From JALORV01 sp963775635 (lineage in GTDB: Bacteria > Pseudomonadota > Gammaproteobacteria > Burkholderiales > Burkholderiaceae_F): DNA of 64,000 nucleotides. Under the pieces are notes generated by a model. It was not told where the DNA came from. It ran no database searches and saw only the letters and a list, made by a program, of their open reading frames with translations. The position numbers and the translations under genes were made by a program. This document shows positions 63,981-64,000 of the stretch, piece by piece (the first letter of the stretch is position 1; the number at the start of each line of letters is the position of its first letter). Location of the stretch: the NCBI GenBank assembly GCA_963775635.1, contig CAVZJO010000011.1:62001-126000 (forward strand), given 5' to 3'.

Positions 63981-64000
63981 CGCGGCTAGCTTCACATGCA

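Overview
The window is a GC-rich stretch of a bacterial chromosome. Its gene content and order point to a betaproteobacterium, most likely Burkholderiales-like: tRNA-Tyr/Gly/Thr, tuf, tRNA-Trp, secE, nusG, then the rif, str, S10, spc and alpha ribosomal clusters run without interruption on the minus strand, and the cutA, hemB, engB, cytochrome c4 neighbourhood follows. I cannot name the genus from sequence alone.

Layout. 1-5.2 kb holds housekeeping genes: guaC, a dihaem cytochrome c, engB, hemB, a CorA-type channel and cutA. Three of these (engB, hemB, corA) each appear to carry one extra base that breaks the frame. 5.2-7.0 kb is a NodI/NodJ-type ABC exporter pair. 7.0-7.7 kb is a 682-nt group II intron without a maturase gene, sitting directly behind the rplQ terminator. 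7.7-41.2 kb is the transcription and translation super-cluster (minus strand), with two nucleotide-identical tuf genes about 17 kb apart, four tRNA genes, strong sigma70-like promoters ahead of tRNA-Tyr and rpsL, and candidate internal promoters ahead of rplC and rplN.

41.4-46.5 kb holds a GNAT acetyltransferase, a LytS/LytR-type two-component pair (the regulator is split by a frameshift), a small membrane protein, a four-EF-hand periplasmic protein and a divergent gspC. 46.8-58.2 kb is a type II secretion operon in the order gspG-H-I-J-K-L-M-N-D-E-F. Its secretin GspD carries a long Pro/Ala linker and a C-terminal SPOR (peptidoglycan-binding) domain, an unusual architecture. 58.2-64 kb is a sugar-acid catabolic operon on the minus strand: a FadR-type GntR regulator with a perfect palindromic operator, TRAP permeases DctQ and DctM, a UxaA/GarD-type dehydratase and the TRAP binding protein DctP.

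Between dctM and the dehydratase lies a 271-bp element made of three nested perfect inverted repeats (a three-way-junction fold) that fills the intergenic space almost to the base. The most noteworthy items are this element, the GspD-SPOR fusion, the maturase-less intron at the rplQ terminator, and a chain of three overlapping stop/start junctions made by an 11-bp triplication in front of cutA. No rRNA, CRISPR array or complete insertion sequence was seen.
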